Shown: positions 1-8,546, counted from the first letter of the stretch. The stretch: DNA of 64,000 nt from a bacterium (GCA_009926305.1 RFPC01000001.1:35681-99680), one strand, 5' to 3'. The notes: generated by a model not told the origin, from the letters alone. Numbers and translations: made by a program.

Positions 1-83
1 CGTAACATGAAATAGAGTACTACAGTCTATCTCTCTGAATGGAGAGAGTTAAAAGTTCTGTAACTGAATGGTGGAGGAATAAA

Positions 84-605
84 ATGGTAGGATTTGGAAG
101 AGGCTATGTCAGGCCGTATAGACGGGTAGCGCAGTATGCACCTACGCTTAGGAGTGTTAGCCCTTTAGGGTTGAGTGAGGATGTATTACGAGATTTTTTT
201 AACCTTGCTGAGCCGATGCTTAACCAGCGAACAATGAGCCAGCGAACAACGAGCAATATCCCGACTGAAAATTTCTTCGTGAATGTAACTGATGGGGATT
301 CAGCGTATACATTAGCAGTTCAGTTACCAGGACAAAAGAAAGAAGACGTCGAGATAGCGCTCGAAGAAGGAGTGCTTCGCATTACCGTAAAAAGCGAGGA
401 AGAAGGGGAGATTTTACCGTCTGAAGAGAGTACCTCTGAGCGCGTTCTTCTGAAAGAATGGGCGCCAAAGATGGGTACGCGCTCTTTTACCCTTCCGAAA
501 GATGCAGATCCTGAAAAGGTTGGGGCCATAATGAGCGATGGAATCTTAACTCTAACAATTGGGAAACTTGAAGAGCAGCAAGCGAAGCGAGTTGAGATTC
601 ATTGA
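84..605 (+). CDS. Hsp20/alpha-crystallin small heat-shock protein
   Basis: Small heat-shock protein, an ATP-independent holdase that binds unfolding proteins in the cytoplasm. Of 173 residues, roughly 70-173 form the alpha-crystallin domain, which ends in the G-x-L-type segment DGILTLTIGK. The first ~65 residues are a poorly conserved, Arg-rich arm. The ATG at 84 was chosen because GGAGG lies six bases before it; an in-frame ATG at 39 has no ribosome-binding site. The gene stands alone and is followed by a strong terminator. A second Hsp20 lies at 26641, but its arm and loops differ, so the two are not a recent duplication. The family call is secure; the clients are unknown. Confidence 0.93.
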   Translation: MVGFGRGYVRPYRRVAQYAPTLRSVSPLGLSEDVLRDFFNLAEPMLNQRTMSQRTTSNIPTENFFVNVTDGDSAYTLAVQLPGQKKEDVEIALEEGVLRITVKSEEEGEILPSEESTSERVLLKEWAPKMGTRSFTLPKDADPEKVGAIMSDGILTLTIGKLEEQQAKRVEIH

Positions 606-695
606 TACCAAGGGAAATGGAGTGAAAGAATACCTCAATATTCTTTCCTTGCATGATGCCTGCAAGGTGTGACGGTGAAAGTATCTGGAGATACG

Positions 696-737
696 AAAAA
701 GCGGCTAGCCAGGAGTTTGTCTGGTTAGCCGCTTTTT
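696..737. terminator. Strong bidirectional intrinsic terminator
   Basis: The arms are aaaaagcggctagccag (696-712) and ctggttagccgcttttt (721-737), a perfect 17-base inverted repeat around an 8-base loop. T5 follows on the plus strand and, because of the A5 start, also on the minus strand. It lies between hsp20 and the convergent secreted-protein gene and can end both transcripts. Confidence 0.92.
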
Positions 738-780
738 GAACGTGATAGATTACGGTCCATCTAAACGATTTTGCCCACGT

Positions 781-1152
781 TTATCTGCCTCGCCGTTGGT
801 TTACACACTCTCCAGTGACCTCCAGTGCACAGATAGTCAGTCCTAAAATGCCTGTCTGGTGGAAAAGACCCACAGCAAGTCTATCAATCATCCTCCGATT
901 CAAGCCATTAAAGGATCCACAGATCTCTGCCTGGCTTTGCGAGACTAAGTGATGAAATATCCAGGCAGAAGAGCCCGGTGCATCTTGTGCAAACGCAGCA
1001 AGATAAAGTTGATTTACTGGTTCGGCTAAGCAAGTGGTATCTGATTGAGTTGGCGAAGAGTCTTGTTCTTGGGCACTTGCAAAAGTGGTTGCAGGTAACA
1101 ATAAAAGTGCAGCAGTGAAAAGAACAAAAGAGTAAAGAGCGGTGCGTTTCAT
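781..1152 (-). CDS. Small secreted protein of unknown function
   Basis: This 123-residue protein starts with a clear Sec signal peptide: MKRTALYS, then a hydrophobic stretch, then a cleavage site near TTFASA-Q. The mature part (~95 residues) contains four cysteines (TCLAEP, EICGSF, TICALE, GECVNQ) that could form two disulfides. The start at 1152 was chosen because GGGGG lies just upstream; a longer version from 1179 would hide the signal peptide. No family is recognised. It is convergent with hsp20 across a shared terminator. A periplasmic or surface location is inferred. Confidence 0.75.
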   Translation of the reverse strand: MKRTALYSFVLFTAALLLLPATTFASAQEQDSSPTQSDTTCLAEPVNQLYLAAFAQDAPGSSAWIFHHLVSQSQAEICGSFNGLNRRMIDRLAVGLFHQTGILGLTICALEVTGECVNQRRGR

Positions 1153-1453
1153 AAAATCCCCCGTTAAAACGATAAACAACCTTGGACTGTCGAGTTTTAA
1201 ACTCTCGAGTCTTTTTCCAACTCCCCTCAGGATCGTTATGTCAGCAGTACGGAGAACGTTACATAGTCGCGCTAAGCCATTGATTATGCGGCATTATGTA
1301 TGAGAATGCTGCTTATAAGGGGCGTGTTGGGAGAACTCCTCATTATGTCAAAAATATATCTGAATTCGGCACCAACTTTACATTATAACCAGGTTTTACT
1401 ATCTCTATTCCATACGGGGTCTGAGATGAATTCTGTTTGGGGAATAGGAGGTT
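1153..1453. other. Intergenic region between divergent genes
   Basis: About 300 bases between the divergent secreted-protein gene and the 406-residue gene. It should contain both promoters, but I see no convincing -35/-10 pair, operator or RNA. A TAGGAGG ribosome-binding site lies just before 1454. Confidence 0.5.
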
Positions 1454-2674
1454 ATGAACTTAGAGCACGATAATCGTTTGCCAGAGAGCAAAAATGGAGT
1501 ATCCAGAGAGAGCTTGCCGAAAGCCGTCCAGAGTATCCACGAGCAACTCATGGCAACGGGGTTTGTTGATTCCTCGAGTCGGAAACCAAGTCTTTATCAG
1601 ATTGGAACAATTACAGCTGAAGATATCCTATCGGGGTATAGAAAGCTCGATGGAGGAGCTATTGAATTCTCCCTACCAGAAGGTGTTTCAGTACAAGAGG
1701 CAGGAGAGTTGCTGAATACCCTTGCTGAGCAAAAAGGGATGAGCTCACCAGTATTTGATGTGACTCATCAGAGATTTTGGGAAGAGAATGAATCTACTGA
1801 AGGTCAGGGAGTCATTTCAAACCGAATCTATCACTTTCGTATTATACCAGAAGCAGCCTCTAAATCCCGTCAGCAACAAGTCCAAGACCATGGGGCTCCC
1901 GTTTCTATAGGAGTGGTAGCACTAGCTGAAGCATGTGAAAAAATACAGACAGAGAATACAGCATCTCTTCTTTGTGATGGGTTTGGACACAATGCACTGA
2001 TTCGAGGTGCTACGAGAGGAGTGGTGCTGGGGGCTGATTCTTTGAACGGTGTGGGAGTATATACATGCAGTGATTCTATCGCTGTAAAAGGGATTGCATT
2101 CGCTGCTTCAGTATTTGAAGCAGAAGCTACACTACCAATAGTAGGTGAGCAGTTTCTCGGTGGTTTTCAGAAGCTTGATAACGGCCTCATCTCTTTAAGT
2201 ATTCCATCCGAGCATTCCGTCGTTGAGCTTGCGGCAGCACTGAATGCCGCGGCTCACACACGTGGACTCGGAAGTGATGTCTTTTTTCTTGATGATGACG
2301 CGAGGTCATTCTGGGAAGAGCATGAGGCAAATGAAAAGACGAGAACAACTCCTGGTCTTACGTATTCATTCGCTATTGATCACGATTTCGTTCAGGCATC
2401 TCGGGACTCACAGGTAGGTCAGCTGGGGGAGCTTGCCCCACTCGCAGTCGTGGCATTGGCTGAGGGATGTCAGAGGCTGAGTAGTCACAATAAGCAGAGC
2501 ATCTTTGAACGTGAGGGAGGGAGTCCTCTGCTGGTACGATGTCAGACTACCGATAGGTTGCTCTACTCCTTTCCCCAAGTAGGAGTAGACGTCAGTAAGG
2601 ATGATGGAGCCCCATATCAACATGTGGCTGCCGCGCAACTGATGGATAAAACGCCCATTAAGCCGTCGGTGTAG
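1454..2674 (+). CDS. Unknown protein with internal duplication
   Basis: The 406-residue protein belongs to no family I recognise. It contains two related units of about 110 residues, near 58-167 and 232-345. Each has a start like ILSGYRKLDGG or FLGGFQKLDNG, then a helix-rich stretch, then an FWEE motif, then a closing segment like VVALAEACEKI or VVALAEGCQRL. There is no signal peptide or membrane segment, so it is probably cytoplasmic. TAGGAGG seven bases before the ATG supports the start. It is convergent with argB, with only 27 bases between the stops, and has no obvious functional link to the arginine genes. Confidence 0.85.
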   Translation: MNLEHDNRLPESKNGVSRESLPKAVQSIHEQLMATGFVDSSSRKPSLYQIGTITAEDILSGYRKLDGGAIEFSLPEGVSVQEAGELLNTLAEQKGMSSPVFDVTHQRFWEENESTEGQGVISNRIYHFRIIPEAASKSRQQQVQDHGAPVSIGVVALAEACEKIQTENTASLLCDGFGHNALIRGATRGVVLGADSLNGVGVYTCSDSIAVKGIAFAASVFEAEATLPIVGEQFLGGFQKLDNGLISLSIPSEHSVVELAAALNAAAHTRGLGSDVFFLDDDARSFWEEHEANEKTRTTPGLTYSFAIDHDFVQASRDSQVGQLGELAPLAVVALAEGCQRLSSHNKQSIFEREGGSPLLVRCQTTDRLLYSFPQVGVDVSKDDGAPYQHVAAAQLMDKTPIKPSV

Positions 2675-2701
2675 GCCGCCACTACAGAGAATGACTGCTT
2701 A

Positions 2702-3598
2702 CTAACTCTTTTCGGCAATTAACAACGTGCCTGATCCCTCATTGGTAAAGATCTCGTTGAGGAACGCATCTGGTTTTAAGCCGTTTGCAATGTGAGCTCT
2801 TGGAACTCCCCGTTTCAAAACCTCAATACAGTTTTGAATTTTTGTATGCATTCCACCCTGAACGGTACCATCAGTCAGGAGTTCTTCTGCTTGGGTCAGT
2901 GTGATTTCTGAAAGTAGCGAGGTCGGGTCATTTATGTCACGCATCACTCCATCGACGGGCGAGAGCAAACAATACTTTTGAGCTCCAACAGCTTCTGCAA
3001 TTCCTGCTGCTAGTGTATCAGCATTAATGTTTAAGATTCTGCCCGTAGTATCTGAAACGAGTGAGCAGATAACAGGGACAAACCCCTTTTCTAAAAGAGA
3101 ATACAGCACGTGAGGATCAATTCCTTTCAGGTCTGCAACTTCACCAAAATCAACATTCTGTTCCTGCTGAGTCTCAACATTTGATACCGTTTGAGGAGGG
3201 CGCTTAAAGGCTTTTGCGAGTCCTCCATCAATCCCACTCATTCCAATCGCTGGAACTTCCTCTGCATTCAACGCCGCAACAAGATCGGTATTTACTGTTC
3301 CAGCAAAACTCATCTTTGCAGCTTCCAGCATCCCAGGAGAAGTAATTCGCCTTCCATTAATAAACTCAGACTCGATCTGCAACCTATCGGCTAGAGCATT
3401 TGCCTGAGGACCACCGCCATGCACAATGATAAGCTGTATGCCCAGCTGGTAGGCAAGCGAGAGCTGCTCCATGAGATTTTTGAGGTGTTTGCCTGGTTTG
3501 CATATCTCACCCCCTAACTTAATCACGAATATTTTCCCCTTATAGGCTCGTATATAGGGAATTGCGGTCTTTAAGAGTTGTAAATCTACTTCAGTCAT
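2702..3598 (-). CDS. argB: N-acetyl/N-succinylglutamate kinase
   Basis: Amino-acid kinase that phosphorylates the gamma-carboxylate of N-acylglutamate, the second step of arginine synthesis in the cytoplasm. The 298 residues show the Gly-rich nucleotide site FVIKLGGE (about residues 24-31), the substrate motif IVHGGGPQ (about 57-64) and the ATP-binding end VQGGMHTKI (about 242-250), all typical of ArgB. Its first eight bases overlap the end of argF', so the two are probably translationally coupled at the end of the argR-led operon. The acyl group used (acetyl or succinyl) cannot be read from this sequence; the neighbouring carbamoyltransferase suggests succinyl. Confidence 0.96.
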   Translation of the reverse strand: MTEVDLQLLKTAIPYIRAYKGKIFVIKLGGEICKPGKHLKNLMEQLSLAYQLGIQLIIVHGGGPQANALADRLQIESEFINGRRITSPGMLEAAKMSFAGTVNTDLVAALNAEEVPAIGMSGIDGGLAKAFKRPPQTVSNVETQQEQNVDFGEVADLKGIDPHVLYSLLEKGFVPVICSLVSDTTGRILNINADTLAAGIAEAVGAQKYCLLSPVDGVMRDINDPTSLLSEITLTQAEELLTDGTVQGGMHTKIQNCIEVLKRGVPRAHIANGLKPDAFLNEIFTNEGSGTLLIAEKS

Positions 3599-4607
3599 TT
3601 TGTATCACTCCATCGTCATTAGTAAAAATCCATTCAAGAATAGAGAGCTGTGCCCAGAGTCGATTCTCAGCCTGTTCAATGATTGCCGAATTTTTGTGGT
3701 CAAGAGCCGCATCAGTCGCTACGAGGTTTCTCCGTATCGGCATGCAATGTAAGAGGCGCGTCTCTTCTTGTAGCAGAGGCGCATCCACCATCCAGTGCGC
3801 GTGCCGTTCGAAGTCTTGGCGTTGCCGCTCTGGCTGATTATAGAGCGAGCTCGCTCCCCAGCTTTTTACATAAACGATTTTTGTATCATCTGGTAAGCTG
3901 CTCGGATCATGGCTTTGGGCGAATGTGCCTCCGAGGAATGTGGTGGTTTCTTTCGCGTACTGAATAAACTCAGTGTGCAATTCATACCCCTCTGGAGCAC
4001 ACACCGTGATATTCATGCCAAGGTGTGCTGCAGCGAAAATCGCTGAGTGGGGAACGGCAAGCGGCAAGGGTTTGATGTGCGGAGCCCATCTGAGACAGAA
4101 ATTCTTTGCCTTCGGTTCGGTGCAGATTTCTTTGATTGTCAACATGTCAGCTAACATCTGACACGGATGCTCAACCGCTGATTCAAGGCTCATAACTGGA
4201 ACAGTTGACCAATCCTCGAAGCGGCGTAAGGTGGTGTCTTGCACATCTTCCGTAACTGACTGAAGTTTTGCGAAGCTTCGAAGTGCAAGCGCATCCACAT
4301 AGCGAGACATCACTCGTACCGCATCTTTCAAATGTTCAGGTCTGTCACTATCCATTCGAATGCCGAGCTGCTCTTCAAAAGCCCAAGAAGATTCTCCTGG
4401 GGTAATTGAAAGTGCTTGGCCTCCACATCGAGCCATTGCGGCCTCGAAAGAAAGTTTGGTTCTCAAAGATGGATTCATAAATACCATTCCGAGAATTTTC
4501 CCTGAAAGGTCAGGATATCGCCGTTCATATTTCATCAGAGACGCTGCTTGGAGCAGTGAGAGCAGTGTATCAAGAGAACATCGCTTGGCTTGTGTATAGT
4601 GCTTCAT
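3591..4607 (-). CDS. argF': N-succinylornithine carbamoyltransferase-type ArgF'
   Basis: Transfers a carbamoyl group from carbamoyl phosphate to an N-acylated ornithine, giving N-acylcitrulline. The 338 residues align by eye with the Xanthomonas acetylornithine and Bacteroides succinylornithine enzymes rather than with ordinary ArgF. Visible features are the carbamoyl-phosphate motif NPSLRTKLSF (45-54), WAPHIKPLPLAVP and HCMPIRRN. In the DRPEHL segment, residue 90 is proline, the position that is Pro in succinyl enzymes and Glu in acetyl enzymes. The ATG at 4607 overlaps the argD stop (ATGA), a coupled arrangement; a longer in-frame start would run through argD. Succinyl specificity is inferred; family membership is firm. 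Confidence 0.9.
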   Translation of the reverse strand: MKHYTQAKRCSLDTLLSLLQAASLMKYERRYPDLSGKILGMVFMNPSLRTKLSFEAAMARCGGQALSITPGESSWAFEEQLGIRMDSDRPEHLKDAVRVMSRYVDALALRSFAKLQSVTEDVQDTTLRRFEDWSTVPVMSLESAVEHPCQMLADMLTIKEICTEPKAKNFCLRWAPHIKPLPLAVPHSAIFAAAHLGMNITVCAPEGYELHTEFIQYAKETTTFLGGTFAQSHDPSSLPDDTKIVYVKSWGASSLYNQPERQRQDFERHAHWMVDAPLLQEETRLLHCMPIRRNLVATDAALDHKNSAIIEQAENRLWAQLSILEWIFTNDDGVIQND

Positions 4608-5779
4608 GTCAGGCCTTCTCCAATGTCGGCTAGCGCCTCGGCCAGTTGTTTCGCATGCGTTTCCTCGACCTGATAAGAGGGAAGAAGGCGCATCACGTTC
4701 GAGACGCCACTTGTTCCCGCAAGAATTCTTTTGTCTCTGAGTCCAGTCACGACGCGTTGTGCTGGTGCTGATAAGACGAGACCAAGGAGACAGCCATGTC
4801 CGCGTATCTCTTGCACAAGAGAGCAGCACGAAAGCTCGCTGCGGATCGCGTCTTCAAATCTTTGGACTCGTTCCATGAGATGTTCATTCGAGATGATTGA
4901 TATTGTTTCAAGAACGGCGGCACTCGCTAGTGGTCCTCCACCAAAGGTGGATCCGAGATCTCCAAGTGCAATTTCTTGAGCAATCTCGGCGGTAAAAAGA
5001 ACTGCTCCGACCGGGAATCCATTTGCTAGGCTTTTTGCTGTTGTGCTCATGTCCGCTTCAATGCCGTGCGTGAGCATTGAACTATCTCGGTGACCATGTC
5101 CATTAACATACGGGACTCCTGTGCGGCCTACTCCTGTTTGCACCTCATCAAAAATAAGAAGTGTTCCCGTTTTGCTCGTCTGCTGTCGAAGCGCAATAAG
5201 GAATTCATTCTCGATCGTATTAACTCCACCGATACTCTGAATGGGTTCAATAATCACGGCTGCACATGTCTGATCAATCTTCTCAAGCTCAGCGATATTA
5301 TTCGGTTCTAGGAAGAGGACATTCCCAGTCCACCCTGGTGTTTTTGCATGCCACGATGGGTCGTCTGTAGCAGCAGCAGCCATTGTGGTTCTGCCGTGCC
5401 ATCCCCCTTTGAATGCCACGATTCGCGAACGTCCCGTGAGTTGAACAGCCAGTTTGAGTGCGTTCTCGTTCGCTTCAGCACCAGAATTGCAAAAGAATAG
5501 GGAACTCATTCTGTTGTTCGCAAAGGTGAGTAGAGCTTCGGCGGCTTTGTTCCGAATCGAGAGGCGAGTAAGATTCGAGTAGAAGAAGAGTTTTTCTGAT
5601 TGGCAAGCAATTGCTTGCTGAATTCGAGGATGATTGTGTCCGAGTGCACATACGGCGTGCCCGCCGTAAAGGTCGAGATATGTATTTCCATCAGAACCAG
5701 TCACATATGCCCCGCTTCCGTGGGTAATTTCAAAGGGGTACTGGGGATATGTATTTACGAGAGGAGCTATCGCATCCAT
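4604..5779 (-). CDS. argD: N-acylornithine aminotransferase
   Basis: Class III PLP-dependent aminotransferase that converts N-acylglutamate semialdehyde to N-acylornithine. The 391 residues match the family length. GAEANENALKLA and GWHGRTTMAA bind the cofactor phosphate and ring, FDEVQTGVGRTG holds the Asp that contacts the pyridine nitrogen, and TTAKSLANGFPVGA carries the Schiff-base lysine. AAAGGA lies just before the ATG at 5779. It sits between argC and argF' in the operon and its stop overlaps the argF' start. In a succinyl pathway the substrate would be N-succinylglutamate semialdehyde; this cannot be decided from the residues. Confidence 0.95.
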   Translation of the reverse strand: MDAIAPLVNTYPQYPFEITHGSGAYVTGSDGNTYLDLYGGHAVCALGHNHPRIQQAIACQSEKLFFYSNLTRLSIRNKAAEALLTFANNRMSSLFFCNSGAEANENALKLAVQLTGRSRIVAFKGGWHGRTTMAAAATDDPSWHAKTPGWTGNVLFLEPNNIAELEKIDQTCAAVIIEPIQSIGGVNTIENEFLIALRQQTSKTGTLLIFDEVQTGVGRTGVPYVNGHGHRDSSMLTHGIEADMSTTAKSLANGFPVGAVLFTAEIAQEIALGDLGSTFGGGPLASAAVLETISIISNEHLMERVQRFEDAIRSELSCCSLVQEIRGHGCLLGLVLSAPAQRVVTGLRDKRILAGTSGVSNVMRLLPSYQVEETHAKQLAEALADIGEGLT

Positions 5780-5802
5780 ACGTTATTCCTTTCTTGATTT
5801 AC

Positions 5803-6879
5803 TTAGTAGGGACGAGTGCCAGGGATCATCAAGCCGCGTTCCTCCGGGAGCCCGCACATCAGGTTAAGATTTTGAATGGCTTGTCCAGCCATGCCCTTAA
5901 CCAGGTTATCAATTGCAGCCATGACAATGAGCTTTTTATCATCTATGGCTACCGAGAGGTCACAAAAGTTTGTGCCGACTACCGGTTGTAGATGTGGTGG
6001 CGATTTGCGAAAGCGAATAAATGGATGTTGGGCGCTGAAAGCCTCGAAGGCGTCAACGACTTGATCCGCATTCAGACTCGTCTTGTTGTGCACATGCGTT
6101 GTAACGTAGATGCCACGTGCAATCGGAAGGCTTTGTGCAATAAAGCTCGTCTCGCACGATGGTAATCCGATGTGTTTCAGGCATGAACTGATCTCTGGTA
6201 CGTGCTGGTGAGAGAGAGGCTTATATGCCGTATAGCTCGCATGCCGGGTTGGGTGATGAGTGCCCTCTTTTAGTTCTCGACCTGAGCCAGAAGAACCTGT
6301 TTTTGCGTCGAATGCTATGAAGGCTGGCTTGATCAGAGAGGCAATCGGAGCCAGTGACAGGATTGAGGCAGTGGCCAGACATCCTGGGTTGGCAATATGA
6401 GATGCAGTTGAGACTGAATTGCTCGCGAGTTCGGTAAGCCCATAGACGAACTTTGTCGCTAACTCCTCATTACGAGGCGTTCCAGGGTAGAATTGCTGAT
6501 GTAAATCTTGTGCCGATAGTCGATGCGCTCCTGAGAGATCGATAAACTTCATATTGAGCAGTGAGCGTGTCGGCTCTAGAGCTTCTCCTGTTTTACCGCT
6601 CACTTCATGTGGAAGAGCACTAATGATTATGCGATGTGGATGCTCTTTAATCGCATCGATATCTAACTCACTTGAGAAACGAAGCGTATCATAGAATCCA
6701 AGCAAGTGCGGGTGGATATCTGTTACGAGTTTTCCGACCTGAGTTCGCGAATTGATTGAAACAACTTTCACATCAGGGTGGTGTGCCAAGAGTCGAAGCA
6801 GCTCTCCTGCGCCATACCCAGTGCCGCCGAAGATTGCTACTGCAACTGTTGGAGTCGTCAATGTATCGTCAATAGTCAT
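5803..6879 (-). CDS. argC: N-acyl-gamma-glutamyl-phosphate reductase
   Basis: NADPH-dependent reductase of the third arginine step, which makes N-acylglutamate semialdehyde. The 358 residues start with the Rossmann motif FGGTGYGAGELLRLL. The catalytic cysteine is in HIANPGCLATA and the conserved KTGSSGSGRELKEGTHHPTR segment follows. The ATG at 6879 (MTIDDTL) was chosen: it leaves a four-base gap after the preceding gene, whereas a longer start at 6939 would overlap that gene and add a basic extension not seen in ArgC. It is third in the argR-led operon. Confidence 0.95.
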   Translation of the reverse strand: MTIDDTLTTPTVAVAIFGGTGYGAGELLRLLAHHPDVKVVSINSRTQVGKLVTDIHPHLLGFYDTLRFSSELDIDAIKEHPHRIIISALPHEVSGKTGEALEPTRSLLNMKFIDLSGAHRLSAQDLHQQFYPGTPRNEELATKFVYGLTELASNSVSTASHIANPGCLATASILSLAPIASLIKPAFIAFDAKTGSSGSGRELKEGTHHPTRHASYTAYKPLSHQHVPEISSCLKHIGLPSCETSFIAQSLPIARGIYVTTHVHNKTSLNADQVVDAFEAFSAQHPFIRFRKSPPHLQPVVGTNFCDLSVAIDDKKLIVMAAIDNLVKGMAGQAIQNLNLMCGLPEERGLMIPGTRPY

Positions 6880-6883
6880 AATA

Positions 6884-7975
6884 TTACTCTGTTGATGGAA
6901 TACACGGTGTCGCTTTTTCTTGAATACATTGATTCGCAAAACTGATCAGTTCTTCTGTATTCTTTCTGGCATTGATAGCTCGAACTCCGAGTTCGCGTTC
7001 AATGTAGTTAATCCCAGCAAGGTTATCTGTTGTTGGACCTGATATGATTTGAGGACGCAGCCCGAATCGTTCCTTTAAGAGTTCTACTCCGCCCCAGGCT
7101 CCTACTGGATCATTCGCGCATAAGACAAACGTGGTAGCCATCTGCATGAGCGTAGCGTCTGAAAGAATCTCTTTCACACCATACGTTCCCAGAATTCCAT
7201 CTCCGAGTTCTGCTACGATGACATCCACCCCTTCTTCAATCAGTGTATGAAAGACGAGGTGGGCCGTCGGAACAGCGGATTCGCTATCGGTGGTAACAAC
7301 GCCAGCATCGATAAACGTGTGTGCAGTATCTGCCCCGTAATCCTCCATCTCAAGAATATCCCGTAATAGAGAAACTCCAGTCAGCTTGCAAGCACCAACA
7401 GTAAGCCCTGAGTTTTTCAAGCCGCGTATCATGCGTGCGCAAACACTCGTTTTCCCCGCCTGCATGCAAGTGCCTGCAACGAAAACTACTGGTACTTTCC
7501 TTGAGAAGTTTATTTCTTGCCCATTCGGCCATTGTAATGCACCGTGTTGTGCCACGTGAGCGGGCTCTCCCTGGCGGCTTTCAAACTGAGGAAAAACGAG
7601 GATGCTTCCCAGCACCTCGAAGTCAAAAGGTTTGCCTACTTGTGGGTTTGCAGAAGTACATTCTCCGATTACTCCCCCCATATTAAGGACCTGGAGCCTA
7701 TCCCCAATCGAGATTTTATCGGGGACCCTTCCTGAATACCCATGCAAGGCATCTCGGTGCCCGAGGGTGCCAGCGAGTACTTCTCCAGCATGCAGCCTGA
7801 TTCGGCGTCCAGAGAGGTTTTCAATTTCATTATAGGTTGTTTTTTCTCCGTGGATCTTGCCAGCAAGTACGTATCCCGGTTTGGCAATAACTTCCTCAGT
7901 GATTCGTGCTTCACGTGTAAGTGAGACGTTTTTAGTGGATGATGATATTTTATCAAGTATTATTCTTCGCATCAT
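6884..7975 (-). CDS. DUF1611/DgcN-like P-loop protein in the arginine operon
   Basis: The 363-residue protein has an N-terminal beta-rich domain (about 1-150) and a C-terminal P-loop domain with GTCMQAGKT at about 166-175, then a second block around VIVAELGDGILG. This layout resembles DUF1611 (DgcN-like) proteins; a member of that family is reported to be a D-glutamate N-acetyltransferase. The gene lies 13 bases after argR and 4 before argC, inside the arginine operon. No argA or argJ is recognisable here, so I infer it may supply N-acylglutamate. That role is a hypothesis; an ATP-dependent or regulatory role is possible. GGAG precedes two adjacent ATGs (7975, 7972), and either may start it. 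Confidence 0.8.
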   Translation of the reverse strand: MMRRIILDKISSSTKNVSLTREARITEEVIAKPGYVLAGKIHGEKTTYNEIENLSGRRIRLHAGEVLAGTLGHRDALHGYSGRVPDKISIGDRLQVLNMGGVIGECTSANPQVGKPFDFEVLGSILVFPQFESRQGEPAHVAQHGALQWPNGQEINFSRKVPVVFVAGTCMQAGKTSVCARMIRGLKNSGLTVGACKLTGVSLLRDILEMEDYGADTAHTFIDAGVVTTDSESAVPTAHLVFHTLIEEGVDVIVAELGDGILGTYGVKEILSDATLMQMATTFVLCANDPVGAWGGVELLKERFGLRPQIISGPTTDNLAGINYIERELGVRAINARKNTEELISFANQCIQEKATPCIPSTE

Positions 7976-7988
7976 TATCTCCAGCCAG

Positions 7989-8414
7989 TTACAGAAGTTT
8001 CTGAGTTAAGAAATCAAGAGCGGGTGCTTGTTGAGACGGATCATCAAAGGCGAGAAAAATTGTGTCATCCCCAGCGACTGTTCCAATGAGCCCTTCAATA
8101 GACACGGCATCAATCTCAGCTGCCACTCGTTGTGCCGCACCGAGTTTTGTTCGTACAACAATCATGTAGGGGCCAGCAGGTATGATAGCATCAGTAAGAC
8201 CTTCAGGGAGTTTTTCCTTTAATGCAGAGGGCGGAAGATAACGACCTGAAAATTTTATTATCCCCAGTTCTTGTAAGTCTCGGCTGATGCTTGGTTGTGC
8301 CGCTGAGAATCCAGCTGCTTTCATCGCATCACAGATCTCTTGTTGCGAGTAGTAAGGGGACTCCGTTAAGAGTTCTACAAGGGCTGTTTGACGGGCTTCT
8401 TTAGAATCTGGCAT
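7989..8414 (-). CDS. argR: Arginine repressor
   Basis: ArgR-family regulator that binds ARG boxes as an arginine-bound hexamer and represses arginine biosynthesis. The 142 residues comprise a winged helix-turn-helix (about 1-70, with the recognition segment PSISRDLQELGI) and a C-terminal arginine-binding oligomerisation domain with GTVAGDDTIF. The ATG at 8414 has AAGGA at good spacing; a longer start at 8462 lacks one and would run into the operators. It is the first gene of the six-gene minus-strand operon and lies next to two ARG boxes, so autoregulation is likely. Confidence 0.94.
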   Translation of the reverse strand: MPDSKEARQTALVELLTESPYYSQQEICDAMKAAGFSAAQPSISRDLQELGIIKFSGRYLPPSALKEKLPEGLTDAIIPAGPYMIVVRTKLGAAQRVAAEIDAVSIEGLIGTVAGDDTIFLAFDDPSQQAPALDFLTQKLL

Positions 8415-8462
8415 CAGGTCAATCCTTCTTGTGGTCTTGGTCTGGAGAGGATAATCCCCCAT

Positions 8463-8502
8463 ATTAAATATTTATTCAATATATTTTGCATATTTATTCA
8501 AT
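8463..8502. promoter_or_regulatory. Two tandem ARG boxes (ArgR operators)
   Basis: Two 18-base sites, 8463-8480 (attaaatatttattcaat) and 8485-8502 (tttgcatatttattcaat), each match the known ARG-box consensus wnTGAATwwwwATTCAnw at all but one position. They lie 4 bases apart, 22 bases centre to centre, so on the same helix face, as in classical paired ARG boxes. They sit between divergent argR and argG and could control both operons. No clear -35/-10 pair can be fixed, but any argG promoter must overlap them. Confidence 0.85.
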
Positions 8503-8546
8503 TTAGGCTAGCTTTTGCCCGTATGCTTCATTAAAGAGGAGATGAG

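Noticed and set aside
320..529. Minus-strand reading frame inside the first hsp20 gene
   Set aside because: It is the reverse shadow of a well-supported gene with no ribosome site or domain of its own.
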